Assembly: GCA_021806865.1 (NCBI GenBank) | Contig: JAKAPU010000007.1 | Span: 1 to 39,661 of the forward strand | Source of the DNA: an archaeon | Lineage (GTDB): Archaea > Thermoproteota > Nitrososphaeria > Nitrososphaerales > CADDZS01 | Reading direction: 5' to 3' | Length of the DNA: 39,661 nucleotides | In this document: piece by piece, positions 23,905 through 31,886 of the stretch | Position numbering within the stretch: the first letter of the stretch is position 1 | Layout of the letters: every line of letters begins with the position of its first letter | The notes under the pieces: generated by a model | Databases searched by the model: none | Seen by the model: the letters and a program-made list of their open reading frames with translations, nothing else | What the model was told of the DNA's origin: nothing | Position numbers and translations under genes: made by a program

Positions 23905-25317
23905 TTATTCTTTGTTCGTCGTCATTCGCTTAAGGTCAAGCAGATTCTCAATCTCCTGTTCTGAGAGATTCGTCATCTCCCTTGCGAGATCCTTAATCGA
24001 CCTCTTAGTGGCAACAGATTTCTTCGCAATCTCGGCCGATTTCTCGTAACCTATCTTTGGCGAGAGCGCTGTCGCAAGCGCACTGCTTAGCTCTGCATAC
24101 CGAAGACACACTTCCTTGTTGACCGTGATGCCGTCGATGCACTTTGTGGCGAAGACCCGCGCTGAGTTCGCTGCAATGATGATTGAATTCAGCAAATTCC
24201 ATCCAGCTACCGGCATCATCACGTTCAGCTCGAGCTGTCCGGCCTGACCAGCCATCATTACCGTAATGTCATTCCCTATTATCTGCATGGCGACCATGTT
24301 GAACATTTCAGCAATGCTCGGGTTCACTTTTCCAGGCATTATAGAGGAGCCGGGTTGAACGCTCGGCAAAGTTATCTCTCCCAATCCGGCTGCCGGGCCC
24401 GAAGATAGCAATCGCAAATCGTTAGCTATCTTTGTGAAACTTACTGCTACCACCTTTAGGGCTGCGCTCATGTCCACGATTGCATCCAGATTCTGCGTGG
24501 ATTCGAACATATCATCGGCCTTTCTGAATGAGATATTGGTGATACTGGAAACCTCAGCTATCGCAAGTTCTGAGAACCTTGGATGTGCGTTAAGACCTGT
24601 TCCGACAGCAGTTCCTCCGAAATTCAGTTCGCGCAGTCCCTCGCTCGCACGTTCCACCCTCTTGATGCCGTGTTCGATCATGCTTGCGTATCCTCCGAAC
24701 TCCTGCCCAACTGTAATCGGAACAGCATCCTGCAAATGAGTTCGTCCTATCTTGACGTAATCCTCAAACTCCTCAGATTTCCTTTTGAGAGAAGCGTGCA
24801 GCACTTTCAAAGCAGGCAGGAGATCACGCACAACACTCTCAAGACCAGCAATGTGGATTGCAACATGGATTGTGTCATTAGTTGATTGTGCCATGTTCAC
24901 ATGATCGTTGGGATGAACTATCTTGTAGCTTCCGCGAGTGCTTCCTAGTATTTCCAGCGCTCGATTGGCGATGACCTCGTTTGCATTCATGTTCTGAGAA
25001 GTGCCAGCGCCAGCCTGAAAGACGTCAACTACGAAACTGGAATCAAACTTGCCGTCAATGACTTCTCTTGCCGCTTGAACAATTGCTTCGCCTATCTTCT
25101 TGTCCAATCGTCCAACGCTCATGTTTGCCTTTGCTGCAGAATATTTTATGATGCCTTGCGCTCGAATGAATTCGCGAGGTAGCTTCAGCCCGCTTATTGG
25201 AAAATTCTCAACTGCGCGAAAAGTCTGTACGCCATAGTACGCGTCAGTAGGAACTTTGACTTCGCCAAGGAAGTCTTTCTCGACTCTGAAATCGGACTTG
25301 CTCATACTATCATTCAT
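23905..25317 (-). CDS. Class II fumarate hydratase / aspartate ammonia-lyase family
   Basis: A member of the fumarase C/aspartase superfamily, about 470 residues. In frame numbering from the upstream ATG at 25374, the GSSIMPGKVN superfamily signature is at 342-351. QSTND (163-167) and GRTHLQDAVP (210-219) resemble aspartase (QSTND, DAVP) more than fumarase (QSSND, DATP). Either fumarate + water to malate or aspartate to fumarate + ammonia is possible; the window does not contain other TCA genes to decide. The frame opens at 25374, but homology begins after the ATGs at 25317 and 25305, so 25317 is given. A 23-bp hairpin sequence lies upstream at 25380-25402. Confidence 0.88.
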   Translation of the reverse strand: MNDSMSKSDFRVEKDFLGEVKVPTDAYYGVQTFRAVENFPISGLKLPREFIRAQGIIKYSAAKANMSVGRLDKKIGEAIVQAAREVIDGKFDSSFVVDVFQAGAGTSQNMNANEVIANRALEILGSTRGSYKIVHPNDHVNMAQSTNDTIHVAIHIAGLESVVRDLLPALKVLHASLKRKSEEFEDYVKIGRTHLQDAVPITVGQEFGGYASMIEHGIKRVERASEGLRELNFGGTAVGTGLNAHPRFSELAIAEVSSITNISFRKADDMFESTQNLDAIVDMSAALKVVAVSFTKIANDLRLLSSGPAAGLGEITLPSVQPGSSIMPGKVNPSIAEMFNMVAMQIIGNDITVMMAGQAGQLELNVMMPVAGWNLLNSIIIAANSARVFATKCIDGITVNKEVCLRYAELSSALATALSPKIGYEKSAEIAKKSVATKRSIKDLAREMTNLSEQEIENLLDLKRMTTNKE

Positions 25318-25379
25318 CTCTATTCTTGTCTCAAAAGTAATCCGAGACAACTTCAAGATCGGTCTATCGAACAATTATG

Positions 25380-25402
25380 CTTTGCCACGAGCTGTGGCAA
25401 AG
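25380..25402. other. Perfect 9-bp inverted repeat with 5-nt loop
   Basis: CTTTGCCAC and GTGGCAAAG flank GAGCT, between the 3' end of the membrane-protein gene and the 5' end of the fumarase/aspartase gene, both on the minus strand. It could be a terminator hairpin for the former or an operator just upstream of a weak TATA-like ATAATTG (25372-25379) for the latter. Confidence 0.45.
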
Positions 25403-25427
25403 ACCAAACTATCGGGGTTGTGCAAGG

Positions 25428-25949
25428 TTAGGAGTTTGTAGCAGACCTGTTTCTTTCTTCCTCTTTCTCTTCCTTGGCTAACCGTCCAAAGCTGTCGTAA
25501 AAGACACCCAAGAGATATCCAAAAGCGAGAGAAATTGGGACGCTCAAGACAAGTGGCAGGAAAGACATGAAGGCCGGAGTGCAAGCAATCCCATATCCTG
25601 GAAGCCCCATAAAGAAGCCAATTCCAAACACCGCAATGCTAAGGAAGATACCCTTTTTCCGAGAGTCAACCCCAGGAATGGACTTGTAAAGCAAACCGAA
25701 GGTTACCCCGTACAATACTCCCAGTATCATTGCTCCGAGACCCCAGTAAATTGGAAGCACAACGAGGTCTGTTGAGTAGATCTGTTGCGCAGTGACATTT
25801 TGCAAATTGCGAGTTGCTATCTGTTGAGTGATGTACGCAAGTTGATCGGTGCTGCAAGCAGCTATGAATGATACGTGAAGAATGCCAATCATCAGCCCGT
25901 AGACGACGCCGGCAGCCAGACCTGCTTTCAGTCCTTGCGATATTGGCAA
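25428..25949 (-). CDS. Small integral membrane protein, four predicted helices
   Basis: A 173-residue hydrophobic protein that I do not recognise. Predicted transmembrane segments lie at about 8-30, 65-88, 100-120 and 128-152, with Gly-rich helices (GLAAGVVYGLMIG; GAMILGVLYGVTFG) that suggest close packing. A charged Lys/Glu/Arg tail of about 18 residues ends the protein in the cytosol. The two Gly-x3-Gly-x-x-Tyr-Gly repeats suggest an internal duplication of a helix pair. The frame opens at TTG. It is divergent from the F420 reductase gene and 110 bp upstream of the fumarase/aspartase start. No function can be assigned. Confidence 0.7.
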   Translation of the reverse strand: MPISQGLKAGLAAGVVYGLMIGILHVSFIAACSTDQLAYITQQIATRNLQNVTAQQIYSTDLVVLPIYWGLGAMILGVLYGVTFGLLYKSIPGVDSRKKGIFLSIAVFGIGFFMGLPGYGIACTPAFMSFLPLVLSVPISLAFGYLLGVFYDSFGRLAKEEKEEERNRSATNS

Positions 25950-26057
25950 ACTTCAAGATCCCCGGAAGTAATGTCTCAATTTTCATATCTGCACTATTAA
26001 CGCTTGCCTGCGATTCTGTCTTTCGAATCGAAGTATTATCGTATCGTGTGCGGAAAG

Positions 26058-26067
26058 TAAATTAATC
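26058..26067 (+). promoter_or_regulatory. Putative TATA box for the F420 reductase gene
   Basis: TAAATTAATC lies 22-31 bp before the TTG start at 26089. At the normal archaeal distance, transcription would begin essentially at the start codon, so a leaderless mRNA is likely. Confidence 0.4.
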
Positions 26068-26088
26068 ATAGAGAGGCTGGTATGCAAG

Positions 26089-26757
26089 TTGAAAACCGTA
26101 GGACTGTTGGGTGGAACCGGTGATCTCGGCACAGCACTCGCGATTCACTTGGCAAAACACTATGACAGAATTTTACTAGGTTCGCGGGAAAAATCAAAGG
26201 CAGAAGCCACGATACGCCAGATCTTGTCAGAAAAAGGAGGAAAAGAGCACCTCAAGAGCCACTTGGTAGCCTCGGACAACATCGAAGTGGTCAGATATTG
26301 CGACTTTGTAATCGCAACAGTTCCTCATGACAAAGTAATCGACACTATCAAACATCTTTCCGATTCATTCCGCGGAAATCAGATATTGATATCCGCAGTA
26401 GCTCCGATAACAAAATCAGGGGACGAATTCATTCCGGACATGGCTGGCTCATCTATATCAGAGCAGATCAAGGAGCTTGTTCCAAAGTCTGTTAAAGTGG
26501 CCACAGCATTTCAAACAGTTCCAGCAAACGTGTTGTACAAAGAGCGCGCGATATCTTCTGATGTTCTCGTCGCGTGTGACGAACCAGAAACCTATGTAGC
26601 AGTAGCCGATCTCATTTCCAGAATCGAAGGTTTACGCCCGCTTTACCTAGGAAGCCTCAAGCTCTCCAGATACATAGAGTACTTGACTTCGATGATCTTG
26701 AACATCGGAGTCAAAAACAAACTGAAGAGCCCGACTCCCAAATTCAATTCTTTTTGA
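26089..26757 (+). CDS. npdG: NADPH-dependent F420 reductase
   Basis: A 222-residue Rossmann-fold enzyme that exchanges hydride between NADP(H) and the deazaflavin cofactor F420. The N-terminal dinucleotide fold GLLGGTGDLG (5-14) is followed by an LLGSREKSKAE segment that selects NADP through Ser/Arg. The family segments VIATVPHDKV and VATAFQTVPANVL lie downstream. Its presence implies F420-dependent redox chemistry in this organism. TTG is the only start that keeps the first beta strand. The 3' end overlaps nob1, on the other strand, by 14 bp. Confidence 0.88.
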   Translation: MKTVGLLGGTGDLGTALAIHLAKHYDRILLGSREKSKAEATIRQILSEKGGKEHLKSHLVASDNIEVVRYCDFVIATVPHDKVIDTIKHLSDSFRGNQILISAVAPITKSGDEFIPDMAGSSISEQIKELVPKSVKVATAFQTVPANVLYKERAISSDVLVACDEPETYVAVADLISRIEGLRPLYLGSLKLSRYIEYLTSMILNIGVKNKLKSPTPKFNSF

Positions 26758-27232
26758 GTCTGCGTTCAAGCTTTGTTCCGCAAACAAGGCAATCGAGCCT
26801 CTGCTTTTCATATTTCTTCCCGCAGGCGGGGCAAAAGAAAACCCATTGAGTCGCTGTCTTGATGCCACTAGTCATCAGTGGGCGCGCCTTGATTCCCAAG
26901 CGCGAAGCGACGTTTTCAACTGCAAAGTCGTCCGAAAGCAGTATCGCCTCGTTTCCTTCAGCGTTTATGGATAGGCAAAGCGCTAGCACACTGAGATCTG
27001 CTTTGGATAATCCGCTGTCGCCTGTGATCCGTGCTGCTTCCTTTACCCGCTTGTAGTCCTGTGGTGTTGACTGCAGGACATTTATCTTGGAAAGCGCGAT
27101 TAGAGAACGTGTCCTTTCATTCGAAACTTCGCTAATTACGTCGGGCGTCGTTACTAGATTCTCGGTTGTGTTGGTGTAGGGGACACCGGCATAGAATGCG
27201 GTAGTATCCAGAACCAGAAATTGTTGAGCCAT
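26744..27232 (-). CDS. nob1: Nob1-type rRNA endonuclease (PIN + zinc ribbon)
   Basis: A PIN-domain ribonuclease that cleaves the 3' end of pre-SSU rRNA. Metal-binding acidic residues are visible in LVLDTTAFYAG, SKADLSVLAL and LLSDDFAVENVA. The C-terminal zinc ribbon has Cys-Pro-Ala-Cys and Cys-Leu-Val-Cys. An ATG at 27256 opens the frame, but the PIN fold begins directly after the ATG at 27232, which is chosen (162 residues, normal length). Nob1, Nep1, Dim1/KsgA and SBDS in one 40-kb window underline its ribosome-assembly content. Confidence 0.93.
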   Translation of the reverse strand: MAQQFLVLDTTAFYAGVPYTNTTENLVTTPDVISEVSNERTRSLIALSKINVLQSTPQDYKRVKEAARITGDSGLSKADLSVLALCLSINAEGNEAILLSDDFAVENVASRLGIKARPLMTSGIKTATQWVFFCPACGKKYEKQRLDCLVCGTKLERRLKKN

Positions 27233-27325
27233 TAGTCTTTTCGAATACCTGCACAATAACTATTCAGACGACTGATCGAAAAGCATCCAAAGACTCACGG
27301 CATACAGAACCCTAGAACGAGCCTG

Positions 27326-27418
27326 CTCTTGCGACCAGAAATGCTCTCGCGTGCTTCAGTTGACACGACCTTTGTGTGGTTCGTGCCGCCTTATCAAACT
27401 TTTCGCTGGTCGCAAGAG
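27326..27418. other. Structured intergenic element: 13-bp inverted repeat enclosing a hairpin
   Basis: CTCTTGCGACCAG (27326-27338) and CTGGTCGCAAGAG (27406-27418) are perfect reverse complements. The enclosed 67 bp contain a second hairpin, CACGACC (27364-27370) with GGTTCGTG (27378-27385, one bulged T). The element lies between the nadK stop and the nob1 start. It may be a small structured RNA, a nadK 3' element or a nob1 leader element; no box motif or transcript signal decides. Confidence 0.4.
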
Positions 27419-27432
27419 ACTGCATCAGTATT

Positions 27433-28233
27433 TCAATCGAAACCAAGGTTCTTCAGCTGCCTGTACGGACCCGCACGGTCGAATCGAACAAACACGGCGT
27501 CCCGCTCGTGTCTCTTGAATGAGACGTACTTGTTTGCTTCAAGTGAGAAAACGTCCTGGCCGTCGATGACAAGTTGTAATCCATAGTTTGCCAACACTCG
27601 GACCTTCGAGGCAGCAGCCACGATTGCAGGGAACCTCTTGAGTGGTGCAACCGGAGTCAACATGAAGACATTGAGAGAACCAGATACGAAGGGGCTTCCA
27701 TACGAGTAAGCATGGCCAGTTGAACCAGTTGGTGTGCTAACTATGACGCCATCCATTCGTTGTGTGAACGTTGAACCCTGGTCCAAGTCGATAGAAAATG
27801 TCGGTGTCTTTGAAAGGGACTGTCTCACAACGTACACTTCGTTTAGGGCAGGAGGCAGTTGCTTGTTATCCAGTTGCGGTCTTATTCTGAGTCTCTTCTC
27901 TGTTCTGAAATCTCCTCTCTTTATTTTTTCTATCGCAATTCTTGCTTGATCAGGCTTGATTTCAGCCAAAATACCACGCCCTCCAACGTTGACACACAAG
28001 CAAGGGATAGAACTGTCAAGCAAACGCATGAGTTTCAGAATGGTGCCGTCTCCGGAAACGGTTATTACAAGATCGAGCTTGAGCTTGGCCAATTCCTTCA
28101 CGGAAGGGACGCGTTCAACGCCCTTTGCGTGAATGTTTGGAAAGCTCGCAACGCCGAAACCGCTCTCTAGTAATATTTCTGCAATATCCTTGGCCACGAG
28201 TTTTGCCTCGCCGTGGCCTTCTTTTGATATCAA
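27433..28233 (-). CDS. nadK: NAD kinase
   Basis: Phosphorylates NAD to NADP, feeding the NADP-dependent enzymes including the neighbouring F420 reductase. The ATP-binding GDGT motif is present as Ser60-Gly-Asp-Gly-Thr64, where most family members have GGDGT. The NE/D motif (NEVYVVR) and DGVIVSTPTGSTGHAYS follow. The canonical start TTG 28233 cuts into the first beta strand. In-frame sequence upstream encodes LKISKVG with a CTG at 28254, preceded by AGAGGT at 8-bp spacing, so the true start may be that CTG. It is divergent from aIF5A. Confidence 0.92.
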   Translation of the reverse strand: MISKEGHGEAKLVAKDIAEILLESGFGVASFPNIHAKGVERVPSVKELAKLKLDLVITVSGDGTILKLMRLLDSSIPCLCVNVGGRGILAEIKPDQARIAIEKIKRGDFRTEKRLRIRPQLDNKQLPPALNEVYVVRQSLSKTPTFSIDLDQGSTFTQRMDGVIVSTPTGSTGHAYSYGSPFVSGSLNVFMLTPVAPLKRFPAIVAAASKVRVLANYGLQLVIDGQDVFSLEANKYVSFKRHERDAVFVRFDRAGPYRQLKNLGFD

Positions 28234-28328
28234 CCCGACTTTGGATATCTTCAGAACAAAGGACCTCTGACTGATCTCTTACGTAGTTCAGACAAAAATA
28301 ATCCAATTAGTTTAGAATCAGCGTCTCG

Positions 28329-28336
28329 ATTTAAGC
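28329..28336 (-). promoter_or_regulatory. Putative TATA box for nadK
   Basis: Minus-strand GCTTAAAT lies about 75-82 bp upstream of the proposed CTG start at 28254, predicting a leader near 50 nt that contains the AGAGGT Shine-Dalgarno sequence. Confidence 0.4.
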
Positions 28337-28386
28337 ATCGTGATTTGTTCCAATACTTCGCGTACAAGACTCTGGCACGATTAAGG

Positions 28387-28393
28387 TTAAATA
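28387..28393 (+). promoter_or_regulatory. Putative TATA box for aIF5A
   Basis: TTAAATA lies 40-46 bp upstream of the aIF5A ATG, predicting a leader of about 15-20 nt. Confidence 0.5.
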
Positions 28394-28432
28394 CGGTACT
28401 ACTGGATTTTTGGAGACGTATCGTGTGAACAA

Positions 28433-28831
28433 ATGAGCAAGCCTGTTGATCTTGGAAGCTGTAAAGAAGGTTCGTACATCATAATCGACGGAGAACCGTG
28501 CAGAATCGTCGAGTACGACAAAAGCAAACCAGGAAAACATGGCGCAGCAAAAGCTCGTGTGGTAGGCATCGGTGTCTTTGATGGAGTCAAGAGGAGTCTG
28601 GTTTCGCCTGTGTCAACCAATGTTGAAGTTCCCTTAATCGAAAAGAAATCAGGGCAAGTAGTTTCGTTGGGCCCCACTAGTGTTCAGTTGATGGACCTCG
28701 AGACGTTCGAGACCTTTGATGTGCCAATGCCGACGGACGAAGAAGTGAAATCAAAGCTTGGTTCCGGCGTCGAAGTTGAGTATTGGAGAGTACTCGGTCG
28801 AACCAAGATCATGCGTGCAAAGAGCAGTTGA
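28433..28831 (+). CDS. eif5a: Translation factor aIF5A
   Basis: A 132-residue factor that binds the ribosomal E site and helps with stalled or proline-rich peptide bonds. The N-terminal SH3-like domain carries the modification loop Lys-Pro-Gly-Lys35-His-Gly-Ala-Ala-Lys, where Lys35 is the deoxyhypusine/hypusine site. The C-terminal OB domain begins near residue 70. The ATG start is clear and a TATA box lies upstream. It is convergent with dnaJ (11-bp gap, shared hairpin). Deoxyhypusine synthase is not in the window. Confidence 0.96.
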   Translation: MSKPVDLGSCKEGSYIIIDGEPCRIVEYDKSKPGKHGAAKARVVGIGVFDGVKRSLVSPVSTNVEVPLIEKKSGQVVSLGPTSVQLMDLETFETFDVPMPTDEEVKSKLGSGVEVEYWRVLGRTKIMRAKSS

Positions 28832-28836
28832 GAGGC

Positions 28837-28860
28837 GGATTCCTAAAAGTGAAGGAATCC
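28837..28860. terminator. Hairpin at the aIF5A/dnaJ convergent junction
   Basis: GGATTCCT and AGGAATCC form a perfect 8-bp stem around an 8-nt loop. It starts 6 bp past the aIF5A stop and runs into the last codons of dnaJ. It is the second tail-to-tail junction here with a perfect inverted repeat, which favours a 3'-end role. Confidence 0.4.
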
Positions 28861-29973
28861 AGACTTTTTCTCGTCATCAAATTGCTTGTACTGCTTCAGT
28901 AGTTCTTTTTGCTTCTCGGACAACTTTGTGGGAACAGTGACACTAATTGTCACGAGCTGATTCCCGCGACTGGCACTTCCCAGCGTCGGCATCCCCTTGC
29001 CCTTGAGTTTGAGTACAGTCCCGCTTTGAGTGCCTGCCGGTACGTTTAGTTCCACCGTGCTACCATCAATCGTTGGTACTCGCACAGTAGTTCCAAGCGC
29101 TGCGCTGATTGCATCCACTGGTACTTGACAAACCAAATCGCTCTCTTGTCTTGCGAAGAATTTGTGAGGCGTGATGTGGCATACGACGTAGAGATCACCT
29201 GCGGTCGAACCACTTTCTCCAGCATCACCTTCACCCCTTAGCCTCAGGGACGCGCCGTCGTCAATCCCAGCAGGGACTTTTACAGACATCTTGCGAGTTC
29301 TTTGGATGGTTCCTCGACCCTTGCAGTCTCTGCATGGGTTGTCCAAAATCTCTCCTTTTCCCCTGCAAAGCCGACACGTTTCAATCCTAACAAATTGTGC
29401 AAATCCTGCTGAATTTATTTTCTGCACTTGTCCACGGCCGCCGCACTCGGTGCAGACTCTTGGAGAACTACCCGGTCTGGCACCTGATCCCTTGCACGTT
29501 GGACATCTCTCTGTCCTAGGTATCTCTATCTCGGTCGTAAGGCCTGTGGACACCTGCTCAAGCGTCAAATCAAGATCATATCTCAGATCGGCTCCGCGGC
29601 GGGCCCCACGGCCCGAACCGGTCATGTTCCCAAAGAACATGTCAAAGATGCTGCCGCCGAAACCGCCGAAGCCGCCGAAACCGAGGTCTCTCAGTATTTC
29701 TTCAAAGTTTGCCGTTCTGAAGATGTCCTCTGGCGTGTATCTACCCTGTATTCCTTCGTGTCCGAACCTGTCGTACTGGGCCCTCTTTGCATCGTCGGAG
29801 AGAACGGCGTAAGCTTCAGAGATCTCTTTGAATCTCTCTTCCGCGCCCGCAGACTTGTTTCTGTCCGGGTGATACTGCATGGCAAGCTTACGGTATGATA
29901 TCTTGATCTGATCCTTGGTGGCATCCTTCGGCACACCAAGAACTTCGTAGTAGTCCCGTTTTTCAGTTGACAT
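28843..29973 (-). CDS. dnaJ: Chaperone protein DnaJ (Hsp40)
   Basis: A 376-residue type I J-protein that stimulates DnaK ATPase and delivers substrates. The J domain has HPD at 35-37. A Gly/Phe-rich linker (FGGFGGFGG) follows, then the zinc domain with four Cys-x2-Cys-x-Gly-x-Gly repeats and the C-terminal substrate-binding domains. The start ATG lies 5 bp after the dnaK stop, so grpE, dnaK and dnaJ form one minus-strand operon. The set is of bacterial type, presumably acquired by an ancestor, as in other mesophilic archaea. Confidence 0.97.
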   Translation of the reverse strand: MSTEKRDYYEVLGVPKDATKDQIKISYRKLAMQYHPDRNKSAGAEERFKEISEAYAVLSDDAKRAQYDRFGHEGIQGRYTPEDIFRTANFEEILRDLGFGGFGGFGGSIFDMFFGNMTGSGRGARRGADLRYDLDLTLEQVSTGLTTEIEIPRTERCPTCKGSGARPGSSPRVCTECGGRGQVQKINSAGFAQFVRIETCRLCRGKGEILDNPCRDCKGRGTIQRTRKMSVKVPAGIDDGASLRLRGEGDAGESGSTAGDLYVVCHITPHKFFARQESDLVCQVPVDAISAALGTTVRVPTIDGSTVELNVPAGTQSGTVLKLKGKGMPTLGSASRGNQLVTISVTVPTKLSEKQKELLKQYKQFDDEKKSGFLHF

Positions 29974-29978
29974 TTCGG

Positions 29979-31829
29979 TCAGCTTTTCTTCTGCGATTCA
30001 GAATCGACTTTGTACTCTGCGTCAACAACCTTCTGTTCTCCACCTTTGGATTGCTCCGCGGTGCCTGCAGCACTTGCAGCTGCTGCTTGTTGATACGCCA
30101 CCGTTCCGATCTCCTTTAGGACATTGCTAAGAGCTTCAGTTTTTTGCTTTATTGCATCTATGTTCTCGGTACCTATTACATCCTTGAGTTCCTTAGCTGC
30201 ATTGTCAACCTTCGTCAGTAAGTCTGCCGGTATCTTGTCCTTCAGATCTGCCTTTGTCTTCTCTGCGGTGTAGAGTAAGCTATCTGCCTGATTCTTGATT
30301 TCAGCCTCTTCGCGTTTCTTCTTGTCTGCCTCTGCATACTGCTCGGCTTCTTTCACCATGCGCTCCTTTTCTTTGTCAGAAAGTTTTGTTGATGCGGTGA
30401 TGGTGATTCCTGTCTGCTTGCCTGTCGCCATGTCTTTGGCTGAGACATTCAAGATACCGTTGGCATCGATATCGAACGCAACCTCAATTTGCGGCACGCC
30501 TCTTGGCGCGGGTGGAATGCCAGTCAGATTGAAGTTTCCAAGAGAAACGTTGTCAGCTGCCATCGCTCTTTCTCCTTGAAGAGTATGCACGGTGACTGAT
30601 GTTTGGAAATCCGCAGCGGTGGTGAAAATCTGACTCTTCTTTGTCGGTATAGTCGTGTTTCTGTCAATGATCTTCGTGAAGACACCACCCATAGTCTCGA
30701 CTCCAAGTGAAAGGGGAGTAACATCGAGCAGGAGTATGTCCGTGACCTCGCCTGAAAGAACTGCTCCTTGAATTGCAGCACCCATTGCTACGCACTCCAT
30801 CGGATCGACACCCCGTTCTGCCGGTTTACCCAGAATCTTTTCCACAAAATTCCTTACGATCGGCATTCTGGTCGGGCCGCCCACCAGAATTATTCTGTCG
30901 ATCTGATTCGGTTCCAGTTTAGAATCCTGCATCGCCTGCATCATCGGGTGCCTGCATCTCTCAATTACTGGCGAGATTAGTTCCTCGATCTTTGCACGTG
31001 TGAGCGTAAGAGCAAGGTTCTTTGGTCCCGTCGAATCGGCCGCGATGAAGGGAAGGTTGAGATCGGTTGTCACGGTTGTGGATAGCTCGATCTTTGCTTT
31101 CTCTGCTGCTTCACGGACACGCTGCATTGCGACCTTGTCGTTCCTCAGGTCTATTCCAGATTGAGTTTTGAATTGCGACACAACGTAATCCACAAGAATA
31201 TTGTCCATATCCGTGCCACCGAGTTGAGTATCACCGCTGGTAGATTTTACCTCGAATACACCGCCACCAAACTCCATTATGGTGACATCCAGAGTACCTC
31301 CTCCAAGGTCGAAAACCATAATTTTCTGGTCCTTTCCAGCCTTGTCCAATCCATAAGCCAGAGAAGCTGCTGTTGGCTCATTGATGATTCTCACGACTTC
31401 TAGTCCAGCAATTGCTCCCGCATCCTTTGTAGCTTGTCTCTGATTGTCATTGAAATATGCAGGTACTGTGATCACGGCCTTCGCAACTTTTTCTCCTAAG
31501 AAAGCTTCGGCATCGGTTCTGATCTTCTGAAGGATGAATGCAGAGATTTGCTGCGGCGAGTACTCCTTATCGTACACCCTGACCTTATAGTCAGTACCCA
31601 TCTTTCGCTTGATTGCGATGATAGTTCCTTCGGGATTCGATACGGCCTGCCTGCGTGCTGGCTCCCCTACAAGTAGTTGTCCTTCCTTCGTGAAGGCAAC
31701 GTAGGAGGGGAAGGCTTTTCCACCAACGCTGGTTCCCTCTGCACTTGGGATGATTGCGGGTCTTCCGCCCATCATCACTGCAGCTGCTGAGTTACTAGTT
31801 CCAAGGTCTATTCCTATTATTTTCGGCAT
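29979..31829 (-). CDS. dnaK: Chaperone protein DnaK (Hsp70)
   Basis: The 616-residue Hsp70. The N-terminal ATPase domain opens with [14 protein letters not shown] and has the phosphate motif [14 protein letters not shown] and the adenosine motif [10 protein letters not shown]. The linker [14 protein letters not shown] leads into the substrate-binding beta domain and a helical lid, and an Ala/Gln-rich disordered tail ends the protein. All Hsp70 signatures are intact. GGTGA upstream of the ATG is a good ribosome-binding site. It lies between grpE (57-bp gap) and dnaJ. Confidence 0.98.
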   Translation of the reverse strand: MPKIIGIDLGTSNSAAAVMMGGRPAIIPSAEGTSVGGKAFPSYVAFTKEGQLLVGEPARRQAVSNPEGTIIAIKRKMGTDYKVRVYDKEYSPQQISAFILQKIRTDAEAFLGEKVAKAVITVPAYFNDNQRQATKDAGAIAGLEVVRIINEPTAASLAYGLDKAGKDQKIMVFDLGGGTLDVTIMEFGGGVFEVKSTSGDTQLGGTDMDNILVDYVVSQFKTQSGIDLRNDKVAMQRVREAAEKAKIELSTTVTTDLNLPFIAADSTGPKNLALTLTRAKIEELISPVIERCRHPMMQAMQDSKLEPNQIDRIILVGGPTRMPIVRNFVEKILGKPAERGVDPMECVAMGAAIQGAVLSGEVTDILLLDVTPLSLGVETMGGVFTKIIDRNTTIPTKKSQIFTTAADFQTSVTVHTLQGERAMAADNVSLGNFNLTGIPPAPRGVPQIEVAFDIDANGILNVSAKDMATGKQTGITITASTKLSDKEKERMVKEAEQYAEADKKKREEAEIKNQADSLLYTAEKTKADLKDKIPADLLTKVDNAAKELKDVIGTENIDAIKQKTEALSNVLKEIGTVAYQQAAAASAAGTAEQSKGGEQKVVDAEYKVDSESQKKS

Positions 31830-31886
31830 CTATATTTTCACCATAACTAACCTTTTTTCACTTTGTCAAATCGGTAGATTTCGAAG

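Noticed and set aside
25666..25986. Frameshifted or alternative-frame protein over the small membrane-protein gene (106 codons from an ATG)
   Set aside because: The product is Arg/Cys/Ser-rich with no hydrophobic pattern, while the overlapping frame gives clean transmembrane helices; it is a shadow frame.
28736..28760. Short repeats in coding DNA suggesting a CRISPR or tandem repeat somewhere in the window
   Set aside because: No regularly spaced repeats of 20-40 bp were found anywhere; no cas gene is present.
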